Below, piece after piece: positions 10,211-20,340 of a DNA stretch of 64,000 bases (positions within the stretch are counted from its first letter, which is position 1; the number at the start of each line of letters is the position of its first letter). The notes beneath the pieces were generated by a model. That model was not told where the DNA came from. It worked only from the letters and a program-made list of their open reading frames with translations, and ran no database searches. Where the stretch lies: positions 1 to 64,000 of the forward strand of contig JBBIQS010000019.1 in assembly GCA_037442205.1 (NCBI GenBank), given 5' to 3'. The stretch is from JBBIQS01 sp037442205 (GTDB lineage Bacteria > Myxococcota > Myxococcia > Myxococcales > UBA5297). The position numbers were made by a program, and so were the translations under genes.

Positions 10211-12475
10211 CTACTTCTTCGGCTTGAGCTGGGCGAAGGGGTTGTTGAAGGGCTGCGTCGGCTCCGGCCGTGGCGCCTTCGCCGGAGCTGGGGGCTTCGC
10301 CGGCTGGGCCCGCCCGCTCTCCGCGGAAGGCTTCTCCAGCAGCGCCCGCACCGAGAGCCCCAGCCGGCGGCGCTCGAGATCCACCGACATCACCTTCACC
10401 GTCAGCCGGTCGCCGAGCTTGACGACCTCGTTCGGGTCTTTGACGAACCTGGCCGCCAGCTGGGAGACGTGGACCAGGCCGTCCTGGTGGACCCCGACGT
10501 CGACGAAGGCGCCGAAAGCGGTGACATTGGTGACCACGCCCTGCAGCACCATGCCCTCCTTCACGTCTTCGAGGGTGCGCAGGTCCTCGCGGAAGGCCGG
10601 TGGGGCGAAGTCGCCGCGCGGGTCGCGGCCGGGCTTCTCCAGCTCGGCCAGGATGTCCTTGAGCGTCGGCTCGCCCAGCTCGCCCTGGGCGTAGCGGCGC
10701 CAGTCGATGGCGCGCACCAGCGCCGGCTTGCCCACCACTTCGCTCACCGGGACCTTGAGATCCGCCGCCATCCGCTCGACGACCTCGTAGCGCTCGGGAT
10801 GGACGGCGCTGTCGTCGAGCGGCGGGCCGCCGCGCACGCGGAGGAAGCCGGCGGCCTGCTCGAAGGTCTTGGGGCCCAGGCCGGAGACCTGGCGCAGCGC
10901 CTGGCGGCTGGCGAAGCGGCCCTTCTTCTCGCGGTGAGCGACGATCTTCTTGGCCAGCGACGGACCGATCCCGGAGACGTGCTCCAGCAGCTGCGGTGAG
11001 GCGGTGTTGACGTCGACGCCGACTGCGTTGACGCAGCTGTCCACCACCTCGCCCAGCTTCTTGCTCAGCATGCCCTCCTCGACGTCGTGCTGGTACTGCC
11101 CGACGCCGATGCTGCGCGGATCGATCTTCACCAACTCGGCCAGCGGATCCTGCAGCCGCCGGCCGATGGAGATCGCGCCGCGCAGCGAGACGTCGAGGTC
11201 GGGAAACTCGGCGCGAGCGAGCTCGGAGGCGGAGTAGACCGAGGCCCCCTGCTCGCTCACCGAGACCACCGGAATCTTCAGTCCCAGCTTGCTCAGGACC
11301 TCGGAGACGAACTGCTCGGCCTCGCGGGCGCCGGTGCCGTTGCCGGTGGCGATCAGGTCCGGCTTGAGCTTCTGCAGCAGCGCCCCGAGCTGGGCGGCGG
11401 CCTGGGCGCGCTCGCTGGCGCCGCGCTCGCTGTAGAGGGTGGTGGTGGCCAGGACCTTGCCGGTGCCATCCAACGCCGCGAGCTTGATGCCCGTGCGCAG
11501 CCCGGGGTCGAGAGCGACGACCGCCTTGTTGCCGGCCGGAGGCGCCAGCAACAGGTGGCGCAGGTTCTGGCCGAAGACCTCGGTCGCCTCGCGATCGGCG
11601 CGGGCCTTGAGCTCGGCGCGCAGCTCGGCCTCCAGCGACGGCTCGAGCAGCCGCTCCCAGCCGTCCTGCACCGCCGCCGCCAGCTCCTTGGCCAGCGGCG
11701 AGCCGCGCTTGGTGACCACCCGCCCAGTGAGCCCGCCGACGATCTCCTCGTCGGGGAAGGCGAGCTTCAGCTTGAGGACCTCCTCCGCCTCGCCGCGCAG
11801 GATGGCCAGCACGCGGTGTCCGGGGGCGCGGGAGAGAGGCTCGCGGTGGTCGTACCAGGACTCGAACTTGGTGCGCTCGTCCTTCTTGGCCTTTGCCACA
11901 TGCGAGGTCAGCTCGCCCTTGCTCGACGCGGCCGAACGCGCGAAGGCGCGCAGACCCGCGTCCTCGGCCACGCGCTCGGCGCAGATGTCGCGGGCCCCGG
12001 CCAGCGCCGCGGCGACGTCGGGAACCTCCTTGGCCGGCGCCAAGAAGGGAGTAGCCAGCGACTCTGAGTTCCCCTGCCCTTCCTGGCGCCACATCAGCTC
12101 TGCCAAGGGCTCGAGCCCGCGCTCACGGGCGATCATGGCGCGGGTGCGCCGCTTGGGACGGTAGGGGAGGTAGAGGTCCTCGAGCTCGGCGCGGGAGGCT
12201 GCGGCCTCGATCTTGGCCCGCAGCTGCGGAGTCAGCTTGCCCTGCTCCTCGATTGAAGCGAGCACCACCTGCCGGCGATCGGCGAAGACCTGCCGCTCCT
12301 CGGCCTGATCGAGAACCGCCCGAATCTGGACCTCGTCGAGGCCGCCGGTGGCTTCCTTGCGGTAGCGGGCGATGAAGGGGACGGTGGCGCCGTCGTCCTT
12401 CAAGGCCAGGGTGCGATCGACCTGTTCCGGGCGAATTCCGAGGCTGCGGGCGATGACTTCGGCGAAGGGGTGCAT
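10211..12475 (-). CDS. tex: Tex-family RNA-binding transcription accessory protein
   Basis: This 754-residue protein has the full Tex layout. The N-terminal helical region contains VPFIARYRKEATGGLDE, the YqgF/RuvC-like domain has VALDPGLRTGIKLAALD, the helix-hairpin-helix pair includes VNTASPQLLEHVSGIG and the C-terminal S1 domain has GVVTNVTAFGAFVDVGVHQD. Tex binds nucleic acids through S1 and is linked to transcription of stress and toxin genes and to RNA turnover. The last 80 residues are a proline/alanine-rich tail ending NPFAQLKPKK. ATG 12475 starts MHPFAEVIARSLGIRPEQ, the canonical beginning. It is a housekeeping gene unrelated to its neighbours. Confidence 0.95.
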   Translation of the reverse strand: MHPFAEVIARSLGIRPEQVDRTLALKDDGATVPFIARYRKEATGGLDEVQIRAVLDQAEERQVFADRRQVVLASIEEQGKLTPQLRAKIEAAASRAELEDLYLPYRPKRRTRAMIARERGLEPLAELMWRQEGQGNSESLATPFLAPAKEVPDVAAALAGARDICAERVAEDAGLRAFARSAASSKGELTSHVAKAKKDERTKFESWYDHREPLSRAPGHRVLAILRGEAEEVLKLKLAFPDEEIVGGLTGRVVTKRGSPLAKELAAAVQDGWERLLEPSLEAELRAELKARADREATEVFGQNLRHLLLAPPAGNKAVVALDPGLRTGIKLAALDGTGKVLATTTLYSERGASERAQAAAQLGALLQKLKPDLIATGNGTGAREAEQFVSEVLSKLGLKIPVVSVSEQGASVYSASELARAEFPDLDVSLRGAISIGRRLQDPLAELVKIDPRSIGVGQYQHDVEEGMLSKKLGEVVDSCVNAVGVDVNTASPQLLEHVSGIGPSLAKKIVAHREKKGRFASRQALRQVSGLGPKTFEQAAGFLRVRGGPPLDDSAVHPERYEVVERMAADLKVPVSEVVGKPALVRAIDWRRYAQGELGEPTLKDILAELEKPGRDPRGDFAPPAFREDLRTLEDVKEGMVLQGVVTNVTAFGAFVDVGVHQDGLVHVSQLAARFVKDPNEVVKLGDRLTVKVMSVDLERRRLGLSVRALLEKPSAESGRAQPAKPPAPAKAPRPEPTQPFNNPFAQLKPKK

Positions 12476-12580
12476 GGTGTCCTAGCGGCTGAGGCCGCCT
12501 CCAAGTTGGAAGGCAGTTCTAACCCGCCGCTCTGACACCGTGGCCGCAGATTATTGTTTCAAGAAGGCCAGCAACCTGAG

Positions 12581-13786
12581 TCAGGCCCTCTCGAGCACCA
12601 GGGCAATTCCCTGCCCGACCCCGATGCACATCGTCGCCAGCCCGTAGCGCCCGGCACCGCCGGACAGTTGGTGGGCCAGCGTCCCCGCCAGCCGAGCGCC
12701 GGACGCTCCGAGCGGATGCCCGAAGGCAATCGCTCCGCCGTTGGGGTTCACCTTCGCCGGGTCGAGCTCCAGCTGGTGCACGCAGGGAATCGCCTGGGCG
12801 GCGAAGGCCTCGTTGACCTCGGCGACGTCGATCTGGGAGGGCCGCAGGCCCGCCTGCAGCAATGCCTTGCGCGTCGCCGGGATGGGTCCGAGCCCCATGA
12901 GATTCGGATCGACTCCGGCCACCGCGCTCGAGACATAGCGAGCCAGCGGCTGGAGCCCGAGTTGATCGACCGCGCTCTCGCTCGCCAGCAAGAGCGCCGC
13001 GGCGCCGTCGTTGATCCCGGAGGAGTTACCCGCGGTGACCGTGCCATCCTTGCGGAATGCCGGCTTGAGCTTGGCCAGCCCCTCGAACGTCGTCTCCGGG
13101 CGCGGATACTCGTCGGCCGCCAGCTCGCGGGCCTTGCCGTCCTTGGCCGGCTTGAGCGAAACCGGGATCAGTTCGCGCGCCAGCTTCCCGGCGGCGATGG
13201 CCCGCCCCGCCTTCTGCTGCGACTCGGCGGCGAAGCGGTCCTGCGCCTCCCGGGAGATGCCTTCCTTGCGCGCCACCTCCTCGGCGGTCTCGCCCATTCC
13301 CAGCACGCCGTAGAGCTCCTTCATCTTCGGATTCACGAAGCGCCAGCCAATGGTCGAGTCGAACACCGTCGCCTCGCCGCGCGGCCAGGCCGAGTCGGGC
13401 TTGGCCATGATCAGCGGTGCATGGGTCATGTGCTCGACCCCGCCGGCGATGACCAACTCGGCATCCCCGGCCATGATCTGCCGCGCGCCGTCGATCACCG
13501 CCTGCATCCCCGAGCCGCAGAGGCGATTGAGCGTCGCTCCCGGCACGGTCATCGGAACCCCGGCCAGCAGCAGCGCCATCCGCGCCACGTTGCGGCTGTC
13601 CTCTCCCGCCTGATTCGTGCATCCCATCAGCACGTCGTCGATGTGCCCGGCTTCTACCTTGGTGCGCTCGAGCAGCTTCTTGATGACCAGCGCCGCCAGG
13701 TCGTCCGAGCGCACCTCGCTCAGCGCACCGCCGTACTTGCCAATCGGAGTCCTCAGCGCATCCACGATGTAGACGGCGGTGGTCAT
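12581..13786 (-). CDS. Acetyl-CoA C-acyltransferase (thiolase), AtoB/PcaF-like
   Basis: The 401-residue protein is a standard thiolase. The acyl-accepting Cys90 sits in LNRLCGSGMQAV, the catalytic His in AFGHPLGASGARL, and the second catalytic Cys in CIGVGQG (usually CIGGGQG). Thiolases cleave 3-oxoacyl-CoA with CoA. It is the last gene of the benzoyl-CoA cluster, 79 bp after dch, and a second thiolase lies at 17065-18339. The pathway needs two cleavages, of 3-oxopimeloyl-CoA and of acetoacetyl-CoA, so the two enzymes probably share these; which does which cannot be read. Its pattern resembles beta-ketoadipyl-CoA/acetyl-CoA thiolases. Confidence 0.92.
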   Translation of the reverse strand: MTTAVYIVDALRTPIGKYGGALSEVRSDDLAALVIKKLLERTKVEAGHIDDVLMGCTNQAGEDSRNVARMALLLAGVPMTVPGATLNRLCGSGMQAVIDGARQIMAGDAELVIAGGVEHMTHAPLIMAKPDSAWPRGEATVFDSTIGWRFVNPKMKELYGVLGMGETAEEVARKEGISREAQDRFAAESQQKAGRAIAAGKLARELIPVSLKPAKDGKARELAADEYPRPETTFEGLAKLKPAFRKDGTVTAGNSSGINDGAAALLLASESAVDQLGLQPLARYVSSAVAGVDPNLMGLGPIPATRKALLQAGLRPSQIDVAEVNEAFAAQAIPCVHQLELDPAKVNPNGGAIAFGHPLGASGARLAGTLAHQLSGGAGRYGLATMCIGVGQGIALVLERA

Positions 13787-13865
13787 GACAGCCCCTCTCT
13801 CATCGAACGCCGGATGCAGCGCGGCCCAGCACCCGCTCGACGCTGGCCTGGGCCGTCTACGCCAT

Positions 13866-14633
13866 TCAGCTGTTGGTGAAGCTCGGCTTGCGCTTTTCGA
13901 GGAACGCCGCCAGACCCTCGTTGGCGTCGTGCGTGGACATCAGATCCTCGAGATACAGGCGCTCGACCTCGGGGAGCAGCGCCCGGAATCGCTGGTGCAG
14001 CTCCCAGCGCGAGGCGCGCGCCGCCATCCTGAGCGACGAGGCGCTCTTGGGTGCCAGTTGCTCTGCCGCCCAGGCCTCGACCGCGGCCACCGGATCCTCG
14101 GCGATGGCATCCACCAGACCCATCGCCTGCGCCTCCGCGGCCTCGACGTTGCGCCCGGTGAGGTTGATGTCGTCGGCGCGCGACTGCCCGAGCTTCCAGG
14201 GCAGCAGCAGCGACGCCACCGGCGCCAGCACCGCCAGCTGGATCTCGGGCTGAGCGAAGACCGCGCCGGGGTGCGCCACCACGCGATGGCAGAACGCCGC
14301 CAGCTCCATCCCGCCGCCGAGACAGCGGCCCTTGACCGCGGCCGCGGTGGGGACGCCCAGGTCCATCAGCTTGCGGAACATGCCGTGAAAGCCCTTGAGC
14401 ATCGCCGCCGCACGTTCGCCGACGTGCTCCTCGACGCTGGCCCCGAAGCTGAAGTGCTTTCCCTCGCCAGTGAAGACGAGCAGCTTGAGTTGCTTCTCGC
14501 TCTTGAAGCCGTCGAGCGCCTCGCCGATCTCCGTCATCATCGCGGCGTCGAGGACGTTGCCCGGCGGCGAGGCGAGCACCACTCGCGCGCCCTCGCCCTG
14601 CATGAACCTCTCGATGCGGATCTTGGAGGGCAT
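13866..14633 (-). CDS. dch: Cyclohexa-1,5-diene-1-carbonyl-CoA hydratase (Dch), crotonase fold
   Basis: This 255-residue crotonase-family protein has oxyanion-hole segments FTGEGKHFSFGASVEEH and KGRCLGGGMELAAFC. It lies 5 bp after oah and in a cluster with bcrCBAD, so it is the expected Dch. This enzyme adds water to cyclohexa-1,5-diene-1-carbonyl-CoA to give 6-hydroxycyclohex-1-ene-1-carbonyl-CoA. Length matches known Dch proteins (about 255-260). ATG 14631-14633 gives MPSKIRIERFMQGEGARV. A plain enoyl-CoA hydratase is the alternative, but the fused hydratase at 18361-20325 already supplies that activity. The assignment rests on pattern plus context. Confidence 0.82.
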   Translation of the reverse strand: MPSKIRIERFMQGEGARVVLASPPGNVLDAAMMTEIGEALDGFKSEKQLKLLVFTGEGKHFSFGASVEEHVGERAAAMLKGFHGMFRKLMDLGVPTAAAVKGRCLGGGMELAAFCHRVVAHPGAVFAQPEIQLAVLAPVASLLLPWKLGQSRADDINLTGRNVEAAEAQAMGLVDAIAEDPVAAVEAWAAEQLAPKSASSLRMAARASRWELHQRFRALLPEVERLYLEDLMSTHDANEGLAAFLEKRKPSFTNS

Positions 14634-14638
14634 TGCGC

Positions 14639-15730
14639 TCACCTCTTGAACTGCGGGGAGATCTCGCGATGCAGCTCCTCGGTCCAGGGCTTGCCCTCTG
14701 CCAGCAGCTGGCGCAGCCGGACGAAGTCCACCTCGCGGTTGTCCTTGGGGCCGTCGTTGAAGGCGCGGAAGCCGGCCTTGCCTTCGGCGAGCATGTTCAG
14801 GCCCAGCCACTCGCGGTTGGACTCGGCGTTCTGCTGCCAGTGCTCGAGCTTGAACTTGCGCAGCGAGCCGATGGTCTTCATGGTGCAGCCGGGGAAGGTC
14901 AGCAGCAGCTTGCCGCACAGGTTCTCCACCGCCTCGTCGAGCTTGGACAGATCGACGGTGCCGCGCTTGAGCAGCTCCTTGCCCTTGGCGGCGGCCTCGC
15001 CGGTGAGCGGCTCTCCGAGGACGATCCGGCCCCACTCGTCGACCATCCGGTCGGTGACCACGGTGGGATTGGCGATGAATTTGCCGTCCACCTTGAGCGC
15101 CGGGGTGATCTCGTTGATCACGCCGAAGCGGTAGGCCTGGTGCGCGCTCCACGGCTCGCAGAGGGTGCAACCCACCATCGCATTCTCGATGCCCACGTAG
15201 AGCGGGAGGAAGTCGGTGGCGCCGCCGTCGGGGGCCGAGCCGTGCTTGGGACCGGCCTGGCCAAAGCGCGCCAGGTCCTGGGCGATGGAGTAGTCGCAGG
15301 CCATGCCGATCTCCTGGCCGCCGCCGACCCGCATTCCGTTGACCCGACAGACCACCGGCTTGTCGGCCATCAGGATGCCGGTGACCATGTCGTTGAACAG
15401 GCGCATGTACTGCCGGTACTCCTGCGGATTGCCGGCGTAGTACTCGGCGTACTCCTTGGTGTTGCCGCCGGTGCAGAAGGCCTTGTCGCCGCTGCCGGTG
15501 AAGACGATGGCGTTGACCCGCCGGTCGTTGGAGGCCTTGCGGAAGGAGAGGATCACCGCCTTCACCATGTCGGTGGTGTAGCTGTTGTACTGGCTGGCGT
15601 TGTCCAGCCAGATCCAGGCGTTGAACAGCCCCTCGACCACCTTGCCGGCGGCCTTTGCGGGACGAAGCTCGTACTTCACTCCCTTGAAGTCGTGTGACTC
15701 GACCAGATCGTGGCTGTGCAGCATGGGCAA
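14639..15730 (-). CDS. oah: 6-oxocyclohex-1-ene-1-carbonyl-CoA hydrolase (Oah/BamA), ring opening
   Basis: The 363-residue protein is a long crotonase-fold enzyme of the BamA/Oah/BzdY type, the standard marker of anaerobic aromatic degradation. Characteristic segments are AWIWLDNASQYNSYTTDMVK, FTGSGDKAFCTGGNTKEYAE, RVGGGQEIGMACDYSIA and AGPKHGSAPDGGATDFLP. It adds two waters and opens the C-C ring bond of 6-oxocyclohexenoyl-CoA, giving 3-hydroxypimeloyl-CoA. Length is close to known BamA proteins (about 360-380). ATG 15730 and ATG 15724 are both possible (MPMLHSHD or MLHSHD). It sits between gcdH and dch in the minus-strand pathway operon. Confidence 0.95.
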   Translation of the reverse strand: MPMLHSHDLVESHDFKGVKYELRPAKAAGKVVEGLFNAWIWLDNASQYNSYTTDMVKAVILSFRKASNDRRVNAIVFTGSGDKAFCTGGNTKEYAEYYAGNPQEYRQYMRLFNDMVTGILMADKPVVCRVNGMRVGGGQEIGMACDYSIAQDLARFGQAGPKHGSAPDGGATDFLPLYVGIENAMVGCTLCEPWSAHQAYRFGVINEITPALKVDGKFIANPTVVTDRMVDEWGRIVLGEPLTGEAAAKGKELLKRGTVDLSKLDEAVENLCGKLLLTFPGCTMKTIGSLRKFKLEHWQQNAESNREWLGLNMLAEGKAGFRAFNDGPKDNREVDFVRLRQLLAEGKPWTEELHREISPQFKR

Positions 15731-15754
15731 GCTCCTGTCAGGGTTCGAAGCGGC

Positions 15755-16927
15755 CTAGGTGAAGGCATCCTGGCCGGTGATCTCCCGGCCGATGATCAGG
15801 GTGTGGATGTCGTGGGTGCCCTCGTAGGTGTAGACGGACTCGAGGTTCACCATGTGGCGGATCGGCGAGTACTCGTCGGAGACGCCGTTGGCCCCAAGGA
15901 CGTCGCGGGCCATGCGCGCGATCTGCAGCGCCCAGGAGACGTTGTTGCGCTTGGCCATGCTCACCTGCGCCGGCTTGAGCTTGTCCTGGTCCTTCAGCCG
16001 CCCGAGGCGCAGCGCCAGCATCTGGCCCTTCACGATCTCGGTGAGCATCTGGACCAGCTTCGCCTGCACCAACTGGAAGCCGGCGATCGGCCGATCGAAC
16101 TGGGTGCGCTCCATCGCGTAGCGGCGGGCGGTCTCGTAGCTGTCGATGGCCGCGCCCATCGCGCCCCAGGCGATGCCGTAGCGGGCCTGGTTGAGGCAGG
16201 AGAGCGGCGAGCCCAGTCCGCGGCTCTCGGGCAGCAGCGCCGATTCAGGGACCCGGCAGCGCTCGAAGATCAGCTCGCTGGTCACCGAGGCCCGCAGGCT
16301 CAGCTTGCTGTGGATGTCGCGGGTGCTGAATCCCGGAGTGCCCTTCTCCACCAGGAAACCGCGGATGCTGTCGGCTCCCGCGCCGGTCTTGGCCCAGACC
16401 ACCGCCACGTCGGCCATCGAGCCGTTGGTGATCCACATCTTGGCGCCGTCGAGGATGTAGTGGCTGCCCTCCTTGACCGCCTTGGTGACCATCCCGCCGG
16501 GATCCGAGCCGTGGTCGGGCTCGGTCAGGCCGAAGCAGCCGATCTTCTCGCCCTTGGCCAGCCCCGGGAGCCAGTGCTGCTTCTGCGCCTCGTTGCCGTA
16601 GCGCCAGATCGGGTACATCACCAGGGCGCCCATCACGCTGGCGAACGAGCGAAGCCCGGAGTCGCCGCGCTCCAGCTCCTGCATCACCAGGCCGTAGGAG
16701 ACGTTGTTCATCCCGGCGCAGCCGTAGCCCTTGAGGTTGGCTCCCAGCACGCCCAGCTCGCCCAGCTCCGGGATCAGGTTGGTGGGGAAGGTGCCCTTGC
16801 GAAAGTGCTCGACCACCACCGGGCGAAATCGCTGATCGACCCACTTCTTCACCGAGTCGCGCGCCAGCTTCTCTTCCTCGTGCAGCTCCTCGTCCAGCGC
16901 GCAGAAGTCGTATCCGTCGAATGCCAT
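15755..16927 (-). CDS. gcdH: Glutaryl-CoA dehydrogenase (decarboxylating)
   Basis: The 390-residue protein is an acyl-CoA dehydrogenase. It shows the FAD-binding segment FGLTEPDHGSDPGGM, the phrase ARYGIAWGAMGAA, and the catalytic Glu in VYTYEGTHDIHTLIIGREITG's N-terminal part (TYEGTHDIH). These are typical of glutaryl-CoA dehydrogenase, which oxidises and decarboxylates glutaryl-CoA to crotonyl-CoA. In the benzoyl-CoA pathway glutaryl-CoA arises from 3-oxopimeloyl-CoA thiolysis, so the context fits well. ATG 16925-16927 (MAFDGYDFCALDEEL) follows a good ribosome-binding site; an upstream in-frame start at 16960 would add 11 residues. It is separated from the thiolase gene upstream by 137 bp holding an inverted repeat. 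Confidence 0.92.
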   Translation of the reverse strand: MAFDGYDFCALDEELHEEEKLARDSVKKWVDQRFRPVVVEHFRKGTFPTNLIPELGELGVLGANLKGYGCAGMNNVSYGLVMQELERGDSGLRSFASVMGALVMYPIWRYGNEAQKQHWLPGLAKGEKIGCFGLTEPDHGSDPGGMVTKAVKEGSHYILDGAKMWITNGSMADVAVVWAKTGAGADSIRGFLVEKGTPGFSTRDIHSKLSLRASVTSELIFERCRVPESALLPESRGLGSPLSCLNQARYGIAWGAMGAAIDSYETARRYAMERTQFDRPIAGFQLVQAKLVQMLTEIVKGQMLALRLGRLKDQDKLKPAQVSMAKRNNVSWALQIARMARDVLGANGVSDEYSPIRHMVNLESVYTYEGTHDIHTLIIGREITGQDAFT

Positions 16928-16952
16928 TGTGTTCCTCTCCTGTGGGGCAGGC

Positions 16953-17049
16953 CCGTTCACCCCGAGCGGAGGCCGAGCTTGCCGAGGCCGGAGTCGAGGG
17001 GCCCTCGACTACAACCTCGCTTCGCGAGGTCTCCGCTCGGGCTGAACGG
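16953..17049. repeat. REP-like palindromic element with nested hairpins
   Basis: Two 19-bp arms, CCGTTCAcCCCGAGCGGAG (16953-16971) and CTCCGCTCGGGcTGAACGG (17031-17049), are reverse complements with one mismatch. Inside are AGTCGAGGG/CCCTCGACT (16992-17010) and CCTCGC/GCGAGG (17015-17029). Such elements recur in many GC-rich proteobacterial and myxobacterial genomes as intergenic repeats. Only one copy is in this window. It lies inside the pathway operon between the 424-residue thiolase gene and gcdH, and may act as an mRNA hairpin there. Confidence 0.75.
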
Positions 17050-17064
17050 AGACCGACATCATTG

Positions 17065-18339
<1,275 letters not shown>

Positions 18340-18360
18340 GTTCCCTCTCCGATCTGTGAG

Positions 18361-20325
18361 CTACTCGTGGAGGAATGCCGCGGGGACGCGCGGCCCGTTC
18401 TGCACGAAGTTCTTCATCCCGATGTCCATGTCCACGGTGCGCTTGCAGCGCCCGAACCCCTCGGTCTCGATCTTCAAGCCCTCGGCCAGCGGCAGGGCCC
18501 AGCCGCGGCGCATGACGTCGACGATGATCTCGTCGATGGCCAGCGAGCGGTTGCCCAGGTCCACCTCAGGCATCTTCGCTGGAGCGCCGAGCGGCCGAGG
18601 GTCGACCGGGGCCAGGTTCGCCTCGCCGCGCAAGTGCCGCTTGAGCAGCGCCTTGGCGGCGCCGACGAAGTCCGCCGTCGCCTCCTCGGTCGTCCAGCCC
18701 CAGGCGCAGGCTTCCTTGGCGCCGACGCTGCGGCCGGTGCGCAGCAGGTCGCTGGCCCGCTCGGCGCCGATCAGGCGCGGCAGCCGCTGCGTCCCGCCGT
18801 AGCCGGGGATGATCCCCAGGTTTACCTCCGGCTGGCCGAGCGCAAGGTTCGGACCGACGACCCGCGCGTGGCAGGCCATCGCCAGTTCGGCGCCGCCGCC
18901 CATCACCGGGCCGTCGACCGCCGCGACCACGGGCTTCTTCGAGGCGGCGACGGTGTCGAGCGCCCGCTGGCCAGTGCTCGAGCTGCGCTCGCAGTCCTTC
19001 GGGTCCTTGAGGACCGCCAGCTCTTGGATGTCGGCCCCGGCGAGGGCGCCGTCGAAGCTCGTCAGGACGATGCCCTTCACGGCCGAGTCGGCGTTGAGCT
19101 CGGCGACGGCGTCGGCGATCTCGGCTACGGTCTTCTCGGAGAGCGCGTTCTTCACCTCCGGCCGCCGGATGGTAACCACGCCGATGTCGCCGTCCTTCTC
19201 CACGAGCACCGAGCGGCGGAACCGCGGCAGGGCAGCCCCGACGATGCTCGCGGTGAGCTCGAAGCCCTTTGTCCGACCCGCGTGCTGCTCGCACAGCGCT
19301 TTCACTCGCCGCGCGCCGTAGCTCTCGGCCAGGTCGAGCAATCCCTGGGAGAAGCCGAGCGCGTTCTTGGTGAGCCAGTTGAGGTCCGAAGGAGCGCAGA
19401 TTCCTTTGTCGGCGACGAAGAGGGTGCGGGCGAAGAGCACGGCGAGGATCCGCTCACGGATCTCGGTGGCCACCTTCTCCGAGCAGGCCTCGCGCGCCGG
19501 CTTGCCGCCCGGGTGCCAGGGAGTGTTCGCCTGTCTCTTGAAGATCGGCGGCGGCTCGAACCAGGGCGTGCCGGTCGGCGCATCGCGCATCAGCTCCAGG
19601 CAGTGGACGTTGAGCAGGTTGCCGCGGGTGAGATCCATCACCCAGAACGGCCCGCCGCCGCCCACGGCCTCGTCGACCACCTTGTCGACCTGGGCCGGAG
19701 TCGCCAAACCCTCTTCGACGATGCGCGCCGCCTCGGCACAGTAGTTCACGAAGATGTCGTCGGCGGCGAAGCAGGCAGCATCGGCGGTGACGATCGGTAC
19801 CTTCCCCAGCTCCTTGAGCGTGACCAGCATCCGCTGCTCGAATTGGCGCTCGCCGGAGAGCACGACCTCGATCGGCAGCGCGCGCCAGGCGGGGAAGAAG
19901 GGGTGGTTCACGAAGCAGCGCTCAGGGTGCTTCATCCCCTTCACGATCTGCGCTCGCGGAATGCCCGAGGTGGCGAAGCCCACCAGGCAGTCGGGGCGGA
20001 CGACCGTCTCCAGCCGCTCGAGGATCTTGCGCTTGGTGGCCAGATCCTCGGTGGCCGCCTCGAGCACGTAATCGCATTGGGCGAGCGAGCTCATCTCCAG
20101 GCTGGTGGTGATCTTGGAGCGCATCGCCTCGACATCCTTGGGCGACAGCTTGCCCTTGGCCTTCGCCTTGCCGAGGTATCCCTCGATTCGCTTCAGGCCG
20201 GCGTCGAGCGCTTCCTGCTTGATGTCGTGGAGGACGACCGAGCCGCCCTTCTTCGCCACCGCCGAGAGGAATCCATACGCGAGGTCGGGTCCGATGGATC
20301 CCGAGCCGATCACTCCGACTTGCAT
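18361..20325 (-). CDS. 3-hydroxyacyl-CoA dehydrogenase / enoyl-CoA hydratase fusion
   Basis: The 654-residue protein starts with an NAD-binding Rossmann motif (VGVIGSGSIGPDLA) of 3-hydroxyacyl-CoA dehydrogenase, about residues 1-370. A crotonase domain follows, about 385-640, with oxyanion-hole segments SFDGALAGADIQELA and DGPVMGGGAELAMA and the phrase GIIPGYGGTQRLPRLIGA. The order is opposite to FadB/FadJ. The dehydrogenase active-site region reads VNHPFFPAWRALPIEVV instead of the usual HFFNPxxxMxLVE. It can supply both 3-hydroxypimeloyl-CoA oxidation and the crotonyl-CoA to acetoacetyl-CoA steps of the lower pathway. ATG 20325 is preceded by AGGAGA; the gap to the GNAT gene is 15 bp. Confidence 0.9.
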   Translation of the reverse strand: MQVGVIGSGSIGPDLAYGFLSAVAKKGGSVVLHDIKQEALDAGLKRIEGYLGKAKAKGKLSPKDVEAMRSKITTSLEMSSLAQCDYVLEAATEDLATKRKILERLETVVRPDCLVGFATSGIPRAQIVKGMKHPERCFVNHPFFPAWRALPIEVVLSGERQFEQRMLVTLKELGKVPIVTADAACFAADDIFVNYCAEAARIVEEGLATPAQVDKVVDEAVGGGGPFWVMDLTRGNLLNVHCLELMRDAPTGTPWFEPPPIFKRQANTPWHPGGKPAREACSEKVATEIRERILAVLFARTLFVADKGICAPSDLNWLTKNALGFSQGLLDLAESYGARRVKALCEQHAGRTKGFELTASIVGAALPRFRRSVLVEKDGDIGVVTIRRPEVKNALSEKTVAEIADAVAELNADSAVKGIVLTSFDGALAGADIQELAVLKDPKDCERSSSTGQRALDTVAASKKPVVAAVDGPVMGGGAELAMACHARVVGPNLALGQPEVNLGIIPGYGGTQRLPRLIGAERASDLLRTGRSVGAKEACAWGWTTEEATADFVGAAKALLKRHLRGEANLAPVDPRPLGAPAKMPEVDLGNRSLAIDEIIVDVMRRGWALPLAEGLKIETEGFGRCKRTVDMDIGMKNFVQNGPRVPAAFLHE

Positions 20326-20340
20326 GGGACTCTCCTTCTC

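Noticed and set aside
13866..15170. A single 434-codon frame covering both dch and part of oah
   Set aside because: The part upstream of 14633 is a different frame from the real Oah, which is fully covered by 14639-15730; the Dch protein starts at its own ATG.
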